Under the pieces are notes generated by a model. The model was not told the origin of the DNA and did no database searches. It was given only the letters and a program-made list of their open reading frames with translations. From NCBI GenBank assembly GCA_012840355.1, contig DULN01000007.1:34729-98728 (forward strand): a DNA stretch of 64,000 bases, read 5' to 3'. Shown one piece after another: positions 18,741-27,336 of this stretch; the first letter of the stretch is position 1, and each line of letters opens with the position of its first letter. The translations under genes were made by a program, and so were the position numbers. This DNA comes from Clostridiales bacterium. Lineage in GTDB: Bacteria > Bacillota > Clostridia > Oscillospirales > CAG-272.

Positions 18741-18785
18741 AAACGCCTCCTGTTGCAGCTATATTACAACAGGAGGCGTTTTTTT
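18741..18785. terminator. Strong bidirectional terminator
   Basis: A 14-bp perfect stem (18742-18755 / 18767-18780) is flanked by A-rich and T-rich tracts. It ends the lipoprotein gene and the convergent ABC-2 permease gene. Confidence 0.9.
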
Positions 18786-18836
18786 CACTGATCGCTTTTC
18801 GGGGTACAGTCCATGCCGCACTCCGAAGGCTCTATA

Positions 18837-20444
18837 TTATCCCATATTTTTAAAGCGCTCAACGCCTTTTGTCATTATCCACCGGTATAGCGCCAAGGAA
18901 GCGGCAAAGAACGCAAGGGCGCAAAGCACGAGGTAAAGCACCGGCGAGATGAATTTTTGCACGGGGATAAAGATGAACACCAAGGCGGCTGCAATTGCGA
19001 TCCCGCCAAGCACGGCTATCAGCACCGAAGCGCTTTGCTTTACGACCATCGTCTCATTTATCCACTCGAACCGCGGGAAAAGTATGTTTGCCGCCATGCC
19101 GAAGGTCGCGGTGAAAAATGTGATTATAGTAGGCACTATCAATATCAGCGCCTTTTCGAGCGCACCGACAGGCAGCACCACCGCCAGCACAATGCCTGAG
19201 ATGACGACAAACGGCAAGGTTATAATCAAGTTGCAGGCAATTTTGGCGCGGTACACATCCTCGGGGCGTATCGGATGAGCCTTTAGTATCCATAACGCCT
19301 TACCTTCAAGCGAAAGCGACGGCGCGGCGGTGTTGTTTAACAGAGCGCAGTAACCGAGCGCAAGACAAAATATCGGCGCGATGAGGCTATTGCCTTCGGG
19401 GAAATACGCCACTATCTCCATAATCCGGTCGAGCCGCATGACGGCGTAGCCGGCGATAATCAGCATGAACACCGAGCCGAGCGCGCAGTTTAAGATATAT
19501 ATCGGCAGCGTGAAAAAGCGGTTAAGCTCTTTGCGGACAAGCGCCCCAAAGCTGCTTGATACTTTCAGCTCGCGCCTTTTGTATGCTTTCCCTGCCGTTA
19601 CCTTGCCCGCCGTGGCAAGACGCAGGAAGCTGCGCGATAGCAAAATATACGCCACGGCGAATGGTATAAGGCTCCACAGCGCAAAAAGGCCAAGATGCAA
19701 AAGCCCAGTAGCGCCGCTCTCCGCCACCGCCATACCGAAGCTGTATATAGGCGGCAAAGCTTTTTTCACAGTATCGGCTAACGAATGCCCTTGAGTGATG
19801 AGCTTGTTTGCATATCTGCTAAGGAAGTTGTAAAACCAAAGGTAAAGCCCGATAAAGCCAAACATCAAAATCGTCGTGACGAACGCCTTCGCGCGGAGGC
19901 GGGAGATTACAAGGCTTATAATCCAGCTCAGTATCGTCCCGATGGTTAGTACAAGCAAAAGCAGCAGCGCGGTCGCAATTATAAGCGATATTATGCCCTG
20001 CGCCGACAACCCGACGCCTTTTACCGCATATACCACCACCGCCGGTATCATCACCACGCCGGCATACATATACTCGAGCACTACTATTATAATGAGCCGG
20101 CTTGCGAGGATATAGGCGTATGGTATCGGCAGAGACAACAAAAGCTCGTTGTCGGCGGCATCGAATATCTCTTTATGGACTGTAAAAACGCTGCCCATTA
20201 TGCTGAAAACCGATGCAAAGAGCGCAGCTACCGAAAAGTACAGCCATCCCAGACCCGCCTCCGACAGCGGCGCGGCAAGCGGGTACATCATGGTGCCCAT
20301 TGAAAACAGCAGCATCGAGACGATATAGACCGTGACAAGCGCTATCAGTATTTTTTTGGGCTTTGAAACCGAGGACATGCTGTACCTTTTGCCGAACATC
20401 GAGTAAAGAAGCGCGGAAAGCCGGATTTTAACGAGATTTTTAAG
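18837..20444 (-). CDS. ABC-2 type exporter permease
   Basis: An integral membrane protein (535 aa from this start) with about 12 hydrophobic segments in two halves around a cytosolic loop near residues 290-320 (AGKAYKRRELK). It is encoded with the ATPase gene next to it. The ATG at 20444 sits inside the overlapping ATGCTTAA, which also holds the ATPase stop, so the two are translationally coupled. The frame extends a little further upstream, but that part overlaps the ATPase gene and is less likely. It resembles the large ABC-2 permeases of Clostridia that accompany NatA- or BcrA-like ATPases. The transported substrate is unknown. Confidence 0.85.
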   Translation of the reverse strand, partial: LKNLVKIRLSALLYSMFGKRYSMSSVSKPKKILIALVTVYIVSMLLFSMGTMMYPLAAPLSEAGLGWLYFSVAALFASVFSIMGSVFTVHKEIFDAADNELLLSLPIPYAYILASRLIIIVVLEYMYAGVVMIPAVVVYAVKGVGLSAQGIISLIIATALLLLLVLTIGTILSWIISLVISRLRAKAFVTTILMFGFIGLYLWFYNFLSRYANKLITQGHSLADTVKKALPPIYSFGMAVAESGATGLLHLGLFALWSLIPFAVAYILLSRSFLRLATAGKVTAGKAYKRRELKVSSSFGALVRKELNRFFTLPIYILNCALGSVFMLIIAGYAVMRLDRIMEIVAYFPEGNSLIAPIFCLALGYCALLNNTAAPSLSLEGKALWILKAHPIRPEDVYRAKIACNLIITLPFVVISGIVLAVVLPVGALEKALILIVPTIITFFTATFGMAANILFPRFEWINETMVVKQSASVLIAVLGGIAIAAALVFIFIPVQKFISPVLYLVLCALAFFAASLALYRWIMTKGVERFKNMG

Positions 20445-21159
20445 CATCAGCCTCTTCCTCCGCAAGCTCAAGGAATACTTCTTCAAGCGAGGCGTCTCCG
20501 CGTACTTCTTCGGTCGTGTCCACCTTTATTAGTTTGCCGTTTTTGATAATCGCGACCCTGTCGCAGAGCTTCTCGACCACCTCAAGCACATGCGAGGAGA
20601 AGAATATCGCGTTGCCCCGCCGGCACAGCTCGCGCATTTCATTTTTCAATAGGTGGCTCGCTTTCGGGTCAAGCCCCACGAACGGCTCGTCGAGCAGCAG
20701 CAGCTTCGGCTCGTGCAGCAATGCCGATATAAGCGCGAGCTTTTGCTTCATGCCGTGCGAGTAGGTGCTTATCGGCTGCGCCAGAGATGGCGTCAGCTCG
20801 AACATGTCGGCGAATTTTGAAATCCTCTCCTCGCGCTCCGCCTTGCCTACCCCAAACACGTCAGCGATAAAGCTGAGGTATTTTATGCCCGACAAAAACT
20901 CGTATAGGTCCGGGTTATCGGGCAAATACGCAATCCGGCGCTTTACTTCAAGCGGGTTTTCCTTTACCGATATGCCGTCGACATATATTTCACCCGAGTC
21001 AAACGGCAAAATCCCGCAGATTGCCTTAATCGTCGTCGTCTTGCCGGCGCCGTTGTGGCCGACGAACCCGCATATCTCCCCTGCCTTAATATGCAGGGAA
21101 ATGTCATCAACAGCGCGTTTGCTCCCATAAGTTTTGGTCAGGTGCTCGATTCTAAGCAT
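20440..21159 (-). CDS. ABC transporter ATP-binding protein (exporter type)
   Basis: A 239-aa single ATPase domain with Walker A GHNGAGKTT near residue 34, Q-loop region RIAYLPDNPDLYE, signature YSHGMKQKL, Walker B LLLLDEPFVGLD and H-loop SSHVLE. It clusters with NatA/BcrA-type ATPases of ABC-2 exporters and drives the permease encoded downstream. It is the first gene of a two-gene operon with its own consensus promoter. Confidence 0.93.
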   Translation of the reverse strand: MLRIEHLTKTYGSKRAVDDISLHIKAGEICGFVGHNGAGKTTTIKAICGILPFDSGEIYVDGISVKENPLEVKRRIAYLPDNPDLYEFLSGIKYLSFIADVFGVGKAEREERISKFADMFELTPSLAQPISTYSHGMKQKLALISALLHEPKLLLLDEPFVGLDPKASHLLKNEMRELCRRGNAIFFSSHVLEVVEKLCDRVAIIKNGKLIKVDTTEEVRGDASLEEVFLELAEEEADA

Positions 21160-21207
21160 GTTGCCACTCCCTTGTCTTTTTATTCCGTCGCCGTAAATGG
21201 TATACTG

Positions 21208-21236
21208 ATTATATCATGCGGTCACGTGATTGTCAA
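21208..21236 (-). promoter_or_regulatory. SigA promoter of the ABC-2 exporter operon
   Basis: On the minus strand TTGACA (21231-21236), 17 bases, TATAAT (21208-21213). Both boxes are perfect. Confidence 0.9.
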
Positions 21237-21274
21237 TTAACAATTTGTAAACTTTAAAGCCGGAAAGTATATAA

Positions 21275-21297
21275 AATCCGGGGCTTTAGCGCCCCGG
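21275..21297 (-). terminator. nadK terminator
   Basis: The stem CCGGGGC / GCCCCGG (21278-21284 / 21291-21297) directly follows the nadK stop and is followed on the minus strand by ATTTTATAT. Confidence 0.8.
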
Positions 21298-22164
21298 TTA
21301 TTCGGTGATTTTCTTTTGAAGCACGCCGAAAAAACCCGACGAGCCTGATTTTGAGTTTAGCCTGATAAGTTTTGCGGTAATCTCGGATTTTGTTATGCGG
21401 ACTTTGTCGCCCCTTGAGAGCCGGTATGTTTCGTTGCCGTCGACCGTAAGGTACAGTGCAACGTTATCCGAACATATGTCTTCTATTATAAGCTCCGAGC
21501 TCCCGGAGAAAACGAGCGGCCGTGCGCTTAGCGAGTGCGGGCAGATTGGGGTGACGCAGATGCAGTCGAGTTTCGGATCGATTATCGGGCCGCCCGCCGA
21601 CATTGAGTAGGCGGTTGAGCCGGTAGGAGTGGCTGCAATAAGCCCGTCGGCGCGGTATTTTGTCACCGGGCGCCCGTCGCAGTACAGCATGATGTCGACC
21701 AGCCTCGAGACCGCTCCGTGCGTTACTACCGCATCGTTGAGCGCAGGCGCGGTGGTATGAGGCTCCCTGCCGGTGCGGTATAGCACCACCTTGAGCATTA
21801 TGCGCTCCTCGATTGCGTACTTGCCCGAAAACAGCTCGTCTATTTTGCCAAGCTCGTCAAGCTCGAGTTCCGCAAGATACCCGATCCTGCCGAGGTTTAT
21901 GCCTAACAGCGGGATGCCGCGCGGCGCCGCCCTTTTCGCGGCGCGTATCATCGAGCCGTCGCCGCCAAGCACAATGCAGACGTCGGGCGCTTCGGAGACG
22001 CCGTATTTGAGCTTTCCATACGCCCCGCAATCTGGCTCGAGCAGCTCGCGGAATACCTCAGCCAAGTAAATTTCGCAATCGCGGCGGGTAAGCTCGGCAA
22101 CGACTTTTTTCGTCTTGTCGAGCCCCGGGTCCTTAACGATGTTCGGCAAAAGCTCAATTATCAA
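21298..22164 (-). CDS. nadK: NAD kinase
   Basis: This enzyme phosphorylates NAD to NADP. The family motifs are GGDGSMIRAA near residue 68, GINLGRIGYLAEL near 90 and DGLIAATPTGSTAYSMSAGGPI near 168-190. The length (288 aa) is normal. The start is a TTG with a stop codon immediately upstream in frame, so no longer form is possible. It is the last gene of the nusB-xseA-ispA-tlyA operon, followed by a terminator. Confidence 0.96.
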   Translation of the reverse strand: MIIELLPNIVKDPGLDKTKKVVAELTRRDCEIYLAEVFRELLEPDCGAYGKLKYGVSEAPDVCIVLGGDGSMIRAAKRAAPRGIPLLGINLGRIGYLAELELDELGKIDELFSGKYAIEERIMLKVVLYRTGREPHTTAPALNDAVVTHGAVSRLVDIMLYCDGRPVTKYRADGLIAATPTGSTAYSMSAGGPIIDPKLDCICVTPICPHSLSARPLVFSGSSELIIEDICSDNVALYLTVDGNETYRLSRGDKVRITKSEITAKLIRLNSKSGSSGFFGVLQKKITE

Positions 22165-22202
22165 TTATAATCACACACTTTCGCATTGCTTATGATGGAA
22201 GG

Positions 22203-22931
22203 CTAACCGCCCAAAACGAAACAGGCTAAATACTCTTCGTTGCCGTCGCCGCCTTTAATCGGCGAGTCGATAACGCCGCGGAAGGCAAATCCCGCGCCCA
22301 GAGCCGAGTTTATAACGAGCTCTTTCGCCAGCATTTTTGCCTTTGGGTCCTTGACAATGCCGCCCTTTCCCACGTTTTCGCGCCCGACCTCAAACTGCGG
22401 CTTTATAAGGCTTATAAATATCCCGCTGGGCACAAGCAAGCCGGCGGCTACGTTATGCAGCTTGGTCTGCGAGATAAACGAGACGTCCATCACTACCATA
22501 TCACAGCGCTCGCCTAGCATCTCTACCGTAAGGCTTCGCGCGTTTGTCCCTTCGAGCGGCACAACGCGCGGGTCGGCACGCAGCCGAGGGTCAAGCTGAC
22601 CGTGGCCCGAATCAATCGCGTAGACCTTTTTTGCGCCGCGCTTTAGAAGGCAGTCGGTAAACCCGCCGGTCGAGGCGCCGATGTCAGCGGCGACCATGCC
22701 CGCCACGTCCACGCCAAACGTGTCGAGCGCCGCGGCGAGTTTGTACCCGCCCCGGCTTACATATTCTATCGGCGCGCCAACAAGCTCGATTTTATCGCCC
22801 TCGCTGCACAAAAAGGCGGGCTTTGTTACAACGGCGCCGTTTACCGCTATGCTTCCGGCTTCGATTAGGGCGCGCGCGCGGCTTCTGCTTTCGGCGATGC
22901 CGAGGCGGTAAACCAAAACGTCCAGTCTCAT
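22203..22931 (-). CDS. tlyA: TlyA-family rRNA 2'-O-methyltransferase
   Basis: An N-terminal S4 RNA-binding domain (RLDVLVYRLGIAESRSRARALIEAG, residues 2-26) is joined to an FtsJ-like methyltransferase domain with the SAM-binding DIGASTGGFTDCLL near 83-96. The family methylates 16S and 23S rRNA riboses (for example conferring capreomycin sensitivity in mycobacteria) and was earlier called haemolysin A. Its ATG overlaps the stop of the upstream PAP2-like gene. The usual place after the ispA region of the Firmicutes operon is kept, although dxs is absent here. Confidence 0.93.
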   Translation of the reverse strand: MRLDVLVYRLGIAESRSRARALIEAGSIAVNGAVVTKPAFLCSEGDKIELVGAPIEYVSRGGYKLAAALDTFGVDVAGMVAADIGASTGGFTDCLLKRGAKKVYAIDSGHGQLDPRLRADPRVVPLEGTNARSLTVEMLGERCDMVVMDVSFISQTKLHNVAAGLLVPSGIFISLIKPQFEVGRENVGKGGIVKDPKAKMLAKELVINSALGAGFAFRGVIDSPIKGGDGNEEYLACFVLGG

Positions 22932-23368
22932 CAGTGGCTATATATTATTGTAGGTATAAGTATACCGAGCACAGCGCCGCCGAATACCTCGGGCGGGGTA
23001 TGCCCGAGCAGCTCCTTGAGCTGAGCCTGCATGTCTTCTTCAAAGTCGAGGTAATCCTGCGTGAGCATGTTAATCCTTTTCGCCTGCTCGCCGGCAGCCC
23101 TTCGGACCCCCGCTGCGTCGTACATCACTATAAATGCGAGTATCGCCGCAATCGCGAACTCGGGGCTGGCAAAGCCGCGCTGGAACCCTATCGCCGTCGC
23201 AAGCGCAGAGACCGTCGCCGAATGGGAGCTTGGCATGCCCCCCGCTTGAATCAGCACTAGGAGGTTTATCCTGCGTTCGCGGATATTTACAATTATAAAT
23301 TTTAAAAGCTGAGCTGTTATCCAAGCCAGCGCCGCGCAAAGTAGTGGGGTGTTTTTTAATATGTCCAT
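22931..23368 (-). CDS. Divergent PAP2 family membrane protein (DUF212)
   Basis: A 145-aa membrane protein with four hydrophobic stretches and the DUF212 signature GGMPSSHSATVSALATAIG near residues 44-62, followed by YDAAGVRRAAGEQAK. The SSHSA motif resembles PAP2 phosphatases and vanadium haloperoxidases, suggesting a lipid-phosphate phosphatase. Its position beside ispA fits a role in polyprenyl phosphate metabolism, which is inference. It overlaps tlyA by a few bases and follows ispA by 21. Confidence 0.88.
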   Translation of the reverse strand: MDILKNTPLLCAALAWITAQLLKFIIVNIRERRINLLVLIQAGGMPSSHSATVSALATAIGFQRGFASPEFAIAAILAFIVMYDAAGVRRAAGEQAKRINMLTQDYLDFEEDMQAQLKELLGHTPPEVFGGAVLGILIPTIIYSH

Positions 23369-23389
23369 CTCTGTCGCGCTTTCACAGTA

Positions 23390-24238
23390 TTATTTGTCCC
23401 GATTTGCAATATAGCCGCAAAACTCGCGCAATATACCATCTTTATCAAAATCCGCGACGGCGGCCGCAGCCTCGTCTAGTAGGCTTTTTGCCATCTTGCG
23501 CGCTTCGTCCAGCGAAAGATAGGTAAGATATGTTGTTTTATCGTCTTCTGTACCGTAGTCGAGCAGGTCGTCGGTAAGCTGAAAAGCAAGCCCCAGCCGG
23601 TCGGCGAAAAGCCCCGCGGCAGCCCGCTCCTTTTCGCCTGCGCCCGCGGCGACGCAGCCGAGAAGGCACGAAGCCCGAATGAGCGCGCCGGTCTTGAGCA
23701 TGTTCATCTTTAAAAGCCGCTCGTAGCTAAGCTTTTCTTTCTCGCCGATTAGGTCGAGCTGTTGGCCGCCCACCATGCCCGCCGCGCCTGAGCACTCTGC
23801 AAGGATGCGGACGCCTTCAAGCCGCGCCTCGGCGTGTAATCCCGGAGCCGACGCCACGATTTCAAACGCAGCCGTAAGCAGCGCGTCGCCGCATAGCAGT
23901 GCCGCCGCCTCGCCGAACTTTGCATGGCATGACGGCTTGCCGCGGCGGATGAGGTCGTTGTCCATGCACGGCAAATCGTCGTGAACGAGCGAGTAGCTGT
24001 GCACAGCCTCAACCGCGCAGGCGAAAGGCAGCGCCGCCGCGTCGTTCCCGCCGAACATCCTGCAGAACTCGAGCACTAAAAACGGCCTTATTCTTTTGCC
24101 ACCTTCGGCTGTGGCGTAGTCCATCGCTTCCCATAGCACAGGGAAATCCTCGTCGCGGTAGCGGGAGAGGAATTCCTTCAGCGCTTTCCCCGTGAGTTCT
24201 GCCACTTCACTCAGCCGGCTCGAAAGGCTGCTCTTCAT
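23390..24238 (-). CDS. ispA: Farnesyl diphosphate synthase (trans-prenyltransferase)
   Basis: This enzyme makes farnesyl diphosphate from IPP and DMAPP, the primer for UppS. It has the two Asp-rich motifs: HDDLPCMDND with the following RRGKPSCHAKFGE near residues 83-103, and QLTDDLLDYG near 215. The length (about 282 aa) is normal. An ATG at 24247 is possible, but it would put the AAGG element directly against the start; AAGG lies 9 bases before the ATG at 24238. It overlaps xseB by about 32 bases, so translation is coupled. Confidence 0.96.
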   Translation of the reverse strand: MKSSLSSRLSEVAELTGKALKEFLSRYRDEDFPVLWEAMDYATAEGGKRIRPFLVLEFCRMFGGNDAAALPFACAVEAVHSYSLVHDDLPCMDNDLIRRGKPSCHAKFGEAAALLCGDALLTAAFEIVASAPGLHAEARLEGVRILAECSGAAGMVGGQQLDLIGEKEKLSYERLLKMNMLKTGALIRASCLLGCVAAGAGEKERAAAGLFADRLGLAFQLTDDLLDYGTEDDKTTYLTYLSLDEARKMAKSLLDEAAAAVADFDKDGILREFCGYIANRDK

Positions 24239-24443
24239 AGCTGCCATCCTTGTTTTTTACGAGGATTTTTATCTTCTGCTCGGCGGCGTCCAGACGCTCG
24301 GTGCAGATTTTAACGAGCTTTACGCCTTCTTCAAACATCGCAAGCGACTCGTCGAGCGGCGCGGTGCCGCTCTCGAGCGCGCGCACTATCTCCTCAAGCC
24401 GCGCCAGCGCGGCTTCAAAACTTATGTTCGCCTTATCATCCAT
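24207..24443 (-). CDS. xseB: Exodeoxyribonuclease VII small subunit
   Basis: A 78-residue helical protein, MDDKANISFEAALARLEEI, with the family pattern LE.GTAPLDESLAMFEEGVKL, that binds XseA to form exonuclease VII. The frame extends three codons to a TTG at 24452, but GGAG lies 9 bases before the ATG at 24443. The C-terminal 11 codons overlap the start of ispA. Confidence 0.95.
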   Translation of the reverse strand: MDDKANISFEAALARLEEIVRALESGTAPLDESLAMFEEGVKLVKICTERLDAAEQKIKILVKNKDGSYEEQPFEPAE

Positions 24444-24486
24444 AATATGCAACTCCGCTTACCGCGCCTTTGCGCGGCTAAAATTT

Positions 24487-25809
24487 TTATGTGCTTATGC
24501 CTGCTTCCCCTGCCGGCTCATCCGGGTCCGGCTTTACAGCCGTGACTTCGCCGTCGACAGTGCCGTCGTAAGTACGAAAGCTAATTTTGTCTCCGACTTT
24601 AACTTGGCGGACGCTTTTTATCAGCTCGCCGCTTTCGTTAAAAACCGCCGAGTAGCCCCGAGCGATTGTCTTCATCGGGCTCATCGCCTCAAGCGATGCG
24701 GTTGCGCGGACGAAAGCGTTGCGCTTTGCCGCAATCAGCCGCATCATCGAGTTCTCAAGCCTGCCTGCATAGCCGTCGTACACTGCGCGTTTTTTTGATA
24801 TAAGCAGCTTTGCGGCGCTCTCGAGCCGCCGCTCGTCCGACAGCAGTATCATGCGCTTTTCGTCAAGCACACGCTCGGGCGAGGTGAGCACCCGCCGCTC
24901 CGCCAGTCGCTTTAAGTGCGTGCGATAATGCTCAATCTTTTTCGTAACGAGCAGCTCCATACGCCCTATGATATTACCGATTTTGCGCTTTAGCTCCTCT
25001 GTGTCGGGCACTGCGAGCTCGGCGGCGGCGGACGGTGTGGGCGCGCGCTTGTCGGCGACGAAATCGACTATCGTAAAGTCTATCTCATGCCCAACAGCCG
25101 AGATGACAGGCACCGGGCATGCGGCTACCGCGCGCGCCAGCCCTTCGTCGTTGAACGCCCATAGGTCCTCGATCGAGCCGCCTCCACGCCCGATGATAAT
25201 TACGTCGACGCTGCGCGTTTTGGCGAAGTAGTTTATCCCCTCGATAAGCTGCGGCGGCGCCTCGGCGCCTTGGACTAGCGACGGGAAAAGCACAAGTTCG
25301 GCAAGCGGGAACCGCCGGCGCGTTATGTTTATCATATCGCGCAGCGCCGCTCCGGTCGGCGAGGTTATAATGCCGATGCGCAGCGGTATTTTGGGCAGCG
25401 GCTTTTTGCGCGACTCGTCGCACAGCCCTTCAGCCAAAAGCTTGTTTTTTAGTTGCTCGAACGCAAGATACAGCGCGCCGATCCCGTCCGGCTCTAGCGA
25501 TTCGCAGTAAAGCTGATACTGTCCATCGCGCACGAACACCGATATCCTACCGCGCGCGATTACTTTCATGCCGTTTTGCGGCATAAATTTCAACTTTACC
25601 GCAGCCGAGCGGAACATGACGGCTTTTATAGCCGCGGCTTCGTCCTTAAGCGTAAAATAAAGGTGTCCGCTGCGGTGGTTTGTGAAGTTTGAAATCTCGC
25701 CCCTCACGTAAATGTCGGCAAGCATCGGCTCGCTGTCGAGCAGCATTTTTACATACTCGTTGACCTGGGCGACGGTCAACACCTTCGGCTCAAATGCGTT
25801 TACTATCAT
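24487..25809 (-). CDS. xseA: Exodeoxyribonuclease VII large subunit
   Basis: The catalytic subunit of exonuclease VII, which degrades single-stranded DNA. An N-terminal OB-fold (YVRGEISNFTNHRSGHLYFTLKD region, residues 35-57) is followed by the nuclease core (RIGIITSPTGAALRDMIN, VIIIGRGGGSIEDLW near 205-220, AVGHEIDFTIVDFVADKRAPTPSAAAEL) and a long coiled coil. The 440 aa are a normal length. It overlaps the upstream tsaD-like gene by 20 bases. Confidence 0.96.
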   Translation of the reverse strand: MIVNAFEPKVLTVAQVNEYVKMLLDSEPMLADIYVRGEISNFTNHRSGHLYFTLKDEAAAIKAVMFRSAAVKLKFMPQNGMKVIARGRISVFVRDGQYQLYCESLEPDGIGALYLAFEQLKNKLLAEGLCDESRKKPLPKIPLRIGIITSPTGAALRDMINITRRRFPLAELVLFPSLVQGAEAPPQLIEGINYFAKTRSVDVIIIGRGGGSIEDLWAFNDEGLARAVAACPVPVISAVGHEIDFTIVDFVADKRAPTPSAAAELAVPDTEELKRKIGNIIGRMELLVTKKIEHYRTHLKRLAERRVLTSPERVLDEKRMILLSDERRLESAAKLLISKKRAVYDGYAGRLENSMMRLIAAKRNAFVRATASLEAMSPMKTIARGYSAVFNESGELIKSVRQVKVGDKISFRTYDGTVDGEVTAVKPDPDEPAGEAGIST

Positions 25810-26722
25810 CGGTATATTCCATTTCGGTTAGTAGCGCAATTCCCACAGCATTGTCGCACGACAGCTCCGGCGGCGCGAAATATGCGTCAAATTTTTCTTT
25901 TATCGCCGAAGCGATGAGCTTGTTGCTCATCACTCCCCCGGCGCAAATCAGCGGCAGGCATGGATACCGCCGCGCCGCGCCCTCCGCCATCGCAATAAGG
26001 GTTTTCACTACAAACAAAAGCGTGTAAAGCGCGACCGAGGGCGCCGGCTCGCCGCGCTCAAGCAGTGCTGCGGCTTTGTTCTCAAGCCCCGAGAGGTTGC
26101 AATCGCAGCCATGAACGCTCACTTTTATAGGCTCTTGGGGCGGCTCTGCGCCCTGCGCCAGCTTTTCAAGCTCCGGCCCGCAGGGGAATTTTAGCCCCAT
26201 CCGCACGCCGATGCGGTCAATAGCCATGCCGGCGCTGATGTCGAGCGTGCCGCCGAGCTTTTCTATCGTGCGGTTTTTAACATGAAGAATCTCGGTTGTG
26301 CCGCCCGAGGCGTGAAAGGCTAAAAACTCGCCGCAATCTTTCCAAAGCTCGGTTTTGCCGCAGCCGTAAAGCGCGGCGACGACATGCCCCGCCTGGTGCG
26401 AGAATTTATAAAGAGGCACGCCGAGCACGTTTGCCAACGCCGAAGCCGCCGCGACTCCTGCAAGAAAGCACGGCATATACGAGCCCGGCACGTCGCGCGG
26501 CGCATATGAGCACCCGACCGCCGAGGGGCTGCGCTTACCTAGCCTTGCCGTTAGCTCCGGCAGGTTTACGGTATGCGCAAAAAGCGCGTCGCTCTGCCGC
26601 AACCCGCGTTCGCCTTCAGCTACGGATAACGGGATGCGTACCGAAGCGAGCACCTCCCCGCCGCGCACCACAGCCGCAGAACTCGTGTAATTACTTGTAT
26701 CAAAGCCAATAAACTCGCTCAT
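25790..26722 (-). CDS. TsaD/Kae1-like (peptidase M22 family) protein
   Basis: A 310-aa ASKHA-fold protein of the Kae1/TsaD family, with GFDTSNYTSSAAVV at the N-terminus, the metal-binding HQAGH near residue 109, FHASGGTTEIL, MAIDRIGVRMGLKFPCGPELEKLA and ICAGGVMSNKLIA. TsaD proper makes the tRNA t6A base with TsaB, C and E and is about 340 aa. This copy is shorter, its ATP-site motifs are divergent, and it sits between nusB and xseA as a separate clostridial paralogue does. I therefore hesitate to call it TsaD itself. It overlaps nusB by 4 bases (ATGA). Confidence 0.8.
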   Translation of the reverse strand: MSEFIGFDTSNYTSSAAVVRGGEVLASVRIPLSVAEGERGLRQSDALFAHTVNLPELTARLGKRSPSAVGCSYAPRDVPGSYMPCFLAGVAAASALANVLGVPLYKFSHQAGHVVAALYGCGKTELWKDCGEFLAFHASGGTTEILHVKNRTIEKLGGTLDISAGMAIDRIGVRMGLKFPCGPELEKLAQGAEPPQEPIKVSVHGCDCNLSGLENKAAALLERGEPAPSVALYTLLFVVKTLIAMAEGAARRYPCLPLICAGGVMSNKLIASAIKEKFDAYFAPPELSCDNAVGIALLTEMEYTDDSKRI

Positions 26723-27135
26723 TTTTTGCGTTCTTTTATGCCTTCTACCTCGGCGACTTTATTCAAAACGCCGTTTATAAACGCCGGGGCTTTGTCGTGG
26801 TCGTATTTTTTGGCAAGCTCAACGGCTTCGTTTATCGATACCGTAAACGGAATGTCAGGGAGATAAAGCATCTCGCACACCGCGAGCCGCAAAATCGCAA
26901 GCGTCACTTTCGACATGCGCGAAAGCGACCAGCCAATCGCGCACGAGGCGATTTTTTCATCAATTTCGGTTTTATGGTCCGTTACGCCGTAAAACAGCTC
27001 GCGTATAAATCCGTCGTCCTCAAATTCCCGGCACTCAAGCGCGTTTTCGTATATGGCGCCAGAGTCGTCGCCAGTGTGAAACTCATACTCGAAGATAAGC
27101 TCGAGCGCAAGCTCGCGCGCTCTGCGTCTTTCCAT
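26719..27135 (-). CDS. nusB: Transcription antitermination factor NusB
   Basis: A 138-aa all-helical NusB-type protein with the start RRARELALELIFEYEF, then EKIASCAIGWSLSRMSKVTLAILRLAVCEMLY and the C-terminal PFTVSINEAVELAKKYDHDKAPAFINGVLNKVAE. It binds boxA with NusE (S10) during rRNA transcription. It is the first gene of the operon running to nadK. Confidence 0.96.
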   Translation of the reverse strand: MERRRARELALELIFEYEFHTGDDSGAIYENALECREFEDDGFIRELFYGVTDHKTEIDEKIASCAIGWSLSRMSKVTLAILRLAVCEMLYLPDIPFTVSINEAVELAKKYDHDKAPAFINGVLNKVAEVEGIKERKK

Positions 27136-27181
27136 TTCGCTACGTCCGTTTGTTTTAAGTTTTATAAAGGTTTATTCAATA

Positions 27182-27210
27182 ATTATACAGTATAGGCTAA
27201 TCCTTGTCAA
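27182..27210 (-). promoter_or_regulatory. SigA promoter of the nusB-nadK operon
   Basis: On the minus strand TTGACA (27205-27210), 17 bases, TATAAT (27182-27187). Both boxes are perfect. Confidence 0.92.
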
Positions 27211-27336
27211 GGCAAAATGATTTAGCTACGCTGGCTATATCTTCCCCGCCTTAAAGCCGTGATATGCTACTCTGGCACTATAGAATAGCAGGCAGGCTGC
27301 GGTGCGATAATAAGAAAAAAGCATCGGAGGGCAAAA

